Assembly (NCBI GenBank): GCA_002381945.1
Contig: DFXY01000048.1
Span: 53,680-69,478 of the forward strand
Length of the DNA stretch: 15,799 bases
Direction of reading: 5' to 3'
From: Bacteriovoracaceae bacterium UBA4096
Lineage (GTDB): Bacteria > Bdellovibrionota > Bacteriovoracia > Bacteriovoracales > Bacteriovoracaceae
Each line of letters starts with the position of its first letter. Positions within the stretch are counted from its first letter, which is position 1. Both the position numbers and the translations under genes were made by a program. The notes below the pieces were generated by a model. That model saw only the letters and a program-made list of their open reading frames with translations. It did not search any database and was not told the DNA's origin. Below are positions 13,557 through 15,799 of this stretch, piece by piece.

Positions 13557-14806
13557 AAATCAAAATCGTAACGAACATTCAGTGAATTGATGGTATTGCT
13601 CTCTGGGAGATCGCTCAAAGTTTTCCAAAGTTTATCTTTTTGATAAACGAAGTTGTAATCAAAGAAAAGATTCTGGCTGAGATTAAAGATGAGCTTCATA
13701 TCATTGGATAGATTTAAATCATCGCCTTTAAGTTCCCAGGAAGCGAGATCCTGAAAAGGTCGCACCCATAAAAGATTTTCAAAGGCCACGCGTTCGTTGA
13801 TTCGAGTCTTGAAAGCTAAACGCACGCCATGGCGAAGGCCATTTGTTTCTTTCACACTCTCAGTGCCATCGGCCGCAACAACATCTGTCTCGCGCATGTC
13901 ATAGAGTGGAATGTAGGAGAGGTCCATGTATTCCCAGGTATCGGATTCATATAAATGCCAGGTAAATCCAATCGGTCCCACTTGCCAATGATGCTTAGGA
14001 GTGGCGAATTCACTGAAGCGCTGAGAATTATAATTCACCAAAGATAAAGATGAGATGGATGAAGTCAGATGATGAATCACAAACTGTGCTTGTCCCGTGG
14101 TACTTCTGGTCGAAATTGATTCTTTAGTCACAGGATCTTTAAGTTTCGTCTGTTGTTGTTCAAACTGAGTCTGAAGACGATATTTAGAAGCGATATTTCC
14201 ACCGCGCAAACCGTAACGTAAGCTCTCACCTTCATTAATTGACTGGCGAGTGAAGGGAGAAGCATAAAGTGAGATGCGGTAATCTCTAAGATCTCTTTCT
14301 AATTGATCCTTATTCAGGGTCTTTTCAATAAAGAGTTTTCTTCTTTCAGGTCCCACAGTCTTAATTAAATCCCGTTCAGTTAATCTCTGGGGTAGATCAG
14401 ATTTAACTAAAAAAGGATCGGGACCGGGACTCACTTTTTTCACTGGCTCATCAATCGAGTGCCTTTGATTTCTAAGATCTGCGATCGGAATCGGTATCTC
14501 ACGGTCGGCCAGACCTGTGATGGTATAAAAATAATCCAGCGAAAAAGCTTCTGCATTGGGAACGCGGTAAACCCGCCAGTAAGAAACTTCTGATGTCACC
14601 TTAAGGCAAATGGCCCGGGCAGCATGGCCCACGGTATCGCTTGAAAGTTTCGCGTGATCATTGCGGAGAATACCGTCTTCAATGCCTCGGTTAAGCATCA
14701 CGATATTGTCTGGTAAGACTCGAAGAATTTTTACGTTAGTTAATCTTTCAAAGGGCTCAAGTGCCAGAGCAGAGAAAGAAAAAAGAACTCCCAAAATGAT
14801 CCACAT
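13553..14806 (-). CDS. Predicted outer-membrane beta-barrel protein, unknown function
   Basis: The product is 417 aa with a short signal peptide (MWIILGVLFSFSALA-LEP). Residues 17-110 form a small domain with alternating strands. About 110-180 is charged and probably a linker or helix (PERRKLFIEKTLNKDQLERDLRDYR). From about 180 to the end the sequence alternates hydrophobic and polar residues with many aromatics (YASPF, LRYGLRGGNIASKYRL, WQVGPIGFTWHLY, FFDYNFVY). It ends in NVRYDFDF, with a C-terminal Phe, the insertion signal of outer-membrane barrels. The pattern suggests about 12-14 strands. No family is recognised with confidence. The ribosome binding site is weak. apt ends 39 nt upstream on the same strand, so this gene is probably expressed from the apt promoter. 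Confidence 0.7.
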   Translation of the reverse strand: MWIILGVLFSFSALALEPFERLTNVKILRVLPDNIVMLNRGIEDGILRNDHAKLSSDTVGHAARAICLKVTSEVSYWRVYRVPNAEAFSLDYFYTITGLADREIPIPIADLRNQRHSIDEPVKKVSPGPDPFLVKSDLPQRLTERDLIKTVGPERRKLFIEKTLNKDQLERDLRDYRISLYASPFTRQSINEGESLRYGLRGGNIASKYRLQTQFEQQQTKLKDPVTKESISTRSTTGQAQFVIHHLTSSISSLSLVNYNSQRFSEFATPKHHWQVGPIGFTWHLYESDTWEYMDLSYIPLYDMRETDVVAADGTESVKETNGLRHGVRLAFKTRINERVAFENLLWVRPFQDLASWELKGDDLNLSNDMKLIFNLSQNLFFDYNFVYQKDKLWKTLSDLPESNTINSLNVRYDFDF

Positions 14807-14845
14807 AAAATTAAGTGTAATCGATTTCGGGAGGATTAAAAGAGT

Positions 14846-15346
14846 TTAGTAATTGAGGACAGAAACTACCGGGAGACCTTGTTCTTTAAACTGATTTAAA
14901 AAAGTCAGGTTAATGAGCAGGGACATGGCCTTGACTTCCAAATTGTTTTTGGCGCACAAGTTGGCCGCGGCCTTAAGAGTTCCGCCAGTGGCCAGTACAT
15001 CATCGACCAGCACCACTCGTCCTGGTTTATCTTCTTTAATCATCTCCAGTGTATCAGTGCCGTATTCCAGCTGATAAGTTTCAGCAATCACTGGAGGAGG
15101 AAGTTTGCCTTTCTTTCTCATCGGAATGAAGCCTTTACCTTTTAACTGGGCCATAGCAGCACCTAAAATAAATCCACGGGCCTCAATTCCCACCACATAA
15201 TCGATTTGCGACCAGTCAATATTTTGGGACATAGCTTCTATTACTTCAGAAAAACGTTCCTGAAGCAAGGGAGTGATGTCTTTAAAAATGATTCCTTGCT
15301 TCGGAAAATCAGGGATGTTCCGGATATGGGATTCAAATGGGTGCAT
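14846..15346 (-). CDS. apt: Adenine phosphoribosyltransferase
   Basis: It makes AMP from adenine and phosphoribosyl pyrophosphate in the cytosol (purine salvage). The product is 166 aa, slightly shorter than the common 170-183. Signatures are RNIPDFPKQGIIFKDITPLL at the N-terminus (family hallmark), VVGIEARGFILGAAMA, PMRKKGKLPPPVIAETYQLEYG (flexible loop) and VVLVDDVLATGGTLKAA (111-127), the PRPP-binding loop with its two adjacent Asp. AGGAG lies 6 nt before the ATG, a strong ribosome binding site. It is transcribed away from crtY across a 151-bp intergenic region that holds two palindromes. Confidence 0.97.
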   Translation of the reverse strand: MHPFESHIRNIPDFPKQGIIFKDITPLLQERFSEVIEAMSQNIDWSQIDYVVGIEARGFILGAAMAQLKGKGFIPMRKKGKLPPPVIAETYQLEYGTDTLEMIKEDKPGRVVLVDDVLATGGTLKAAANLCAKNNLEVKAMSLLINLTFLNQFKEQGLPVVSVLNY

Positions 15347-15375
15347 ATGGGGCTCCTGGGATAGGGATAAGGGCC

Positions 15376-15389
15376 AAACTTATAAGTTT
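15376..15389. promoter_or_regulatory. Perfect 14-bp palindrome upstream of apt
   Basis: AAACTTATAAGTTT is its own reverse complement. On the minus strand its TATAAG could serve as the apt -10, with TTGATT 15 nt upstream as a poorly spaced -35. If so, a dimeric regulator binding here would block apt transcription. The apt ATG is 30 nt away. Confidence 0.35.
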
Positions 15390-15420
15390 CTTTAGAAAAA
15401 ATCAATCTAAGTGTCATTTA

Positions 15421-15438
15421 AAGTTATTTTATAACCTT
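15421..15438. promoter_or_regulatory. Near-palindrome upstream of crtY
   Basis: AAGTTATTTTATAACCTT contains GTTAT-TTT-ATAAC with flanks that pair if one C is bulged. It lies 60 nt upstream of the crtY ATG in the divergent apt/crtY region, where promoter elements are expected. It is an operator candidate only. Confidence 0.3.
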
Positions 15439-15497
15439 CATTTCTTTCTCTAGTATCTACCTCCGCAGGTATTCTCCTGTATCCTTGGTGGCACAAT

Positions 15498-15799
15498 ATG
15501 AGTAAACCAGTAATCATTCTAGGTGGTGGTCTTTGGGGTAGTCTTCTGGCCTATAGGCTCAAGGAGGTCCTCCCTTTAGTGGATTTTATTTTATATGAGG
15601 AATCTTCAACACTTGGAAGGCATGAAATGTGGTCCTTCCGCGAGAGTGACTGTGACAAGGCCTTAAATTGGTTAAGACCACTGGTGACCAAGTCTTGGCG
15701 TCAGCACAAGGTGAAGTTTAACTCCGGTGAAAGAGACATCATGACTCCTTATCATCTCCTGGATTCAAAAAAACTTCATGATCTTCTGATTCAGAAACT
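15498..15799 (+). CDS. crtY: Lycopene cyclase, CrtY type; 3' end outside window
   Basis: The first 100 codons are present and the frame runs off the window end. CrtY closes the ends of lycopene to beta-ionone rings, giving beta-carotene, at the membrane with bound FAD. The N-terminus VIILGGGLWGSLLAYRL is the Rossmann dinucleotide-binding motif, and LYEESS ends its second strand. It is followed by HEMWSFRESD, matching the family HTWSFHxxD, and then WLRPLVTKSW and VKFNSGERDIMTPYHLLDS, in the order and spacing of the proteobacterial CrtY proteins. Family members usually have His after WSF, where this one has Arg. GGTGG lies 8 nt before the ATG. It presumably heads or belongs to a carotenoid gene cluster to the right. 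Confidence 0.9.
   Translation, partial: MSKPVIILGGGLWGSLLAYRLKEVLPLVDFILYEESSTLGRHEMWSFRESDCDKALNWLRPLVTKSWRQHKVKFNSGERDIMTPYHLLDSKKLHDLLIQK

Overview
The window looks like a compact chromosomal segment of a moderately AT-rich Gram-negative bacterium. It encodes diaminopimelate epimerase, a probable outer-membrane beta-barrel, a proteobacterial-type lycopene cyclase and many short secreted proteins with clean signal peptides. The chemoreceptor style and the many lineage-specific secreted proteins suggest a Bdellovibrionota/Bacteriovoracia-like organism (inference from gene style, not a database match). No phage, transposon or CRISPR was seen.

Layout. 1-744 is the C-terminal part of aroA (EPSP synthase). 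Its 3' end overlaps a small secreted protein of unknown function on the minus strand. A plus-strand pair follows: a secreted FecR-domain protein and a membrane-anchored Pro/Gly/Ser-rich protein with a Cys-containing C-terminal domain. Convergent to the pair is a secreted acidic Thr-rich protein built on 51-bp tandem repeats, with a strong rho-independent terminator. Then, on the plus strand, come a YkgJ-type cysteine-cluster protein and a 12-helix RND/MMPL exporter, 15 nt apart. The minus strand from 10306 back to 6919 carries a NIT-domain chemoreceptor, a secreted gluzincin-like metalloprotease and an Mpo1/DUF962-like membrane protein.

Further right, a single tRNA with anticodon CAU reads directly into a beta-helix/K+ channel fusion gene on the minus strand. 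On the plus strand dapF and tlyA overlap by 4 nt. A predicted outer-membrane barrel and apt (adenine phosphoribosyltransferase) follow on the minus strand, and the window ends inside crtY (lycopene cyclase, carotenoid synthesis) on the plus strand.

How the parts fit. Housekeeping functions (aromatic amino-acid synthesis, lysine/peptidoglycan precursor, purine salvage, rRNA methylation, tRNA) are interleaved with cell-surface and signalling genes. Coding density is high: three convergent gene pairs overlap at their stop codons and no gene-free stretch exceeds about 260 bp. The most unusual points are a 16-bp hairpin and 13-codon leader ORF covering the metalloprotease start, the tRNA-to-channel-gene arrangement, and the FecR plus low-complexity surface-protein pair.
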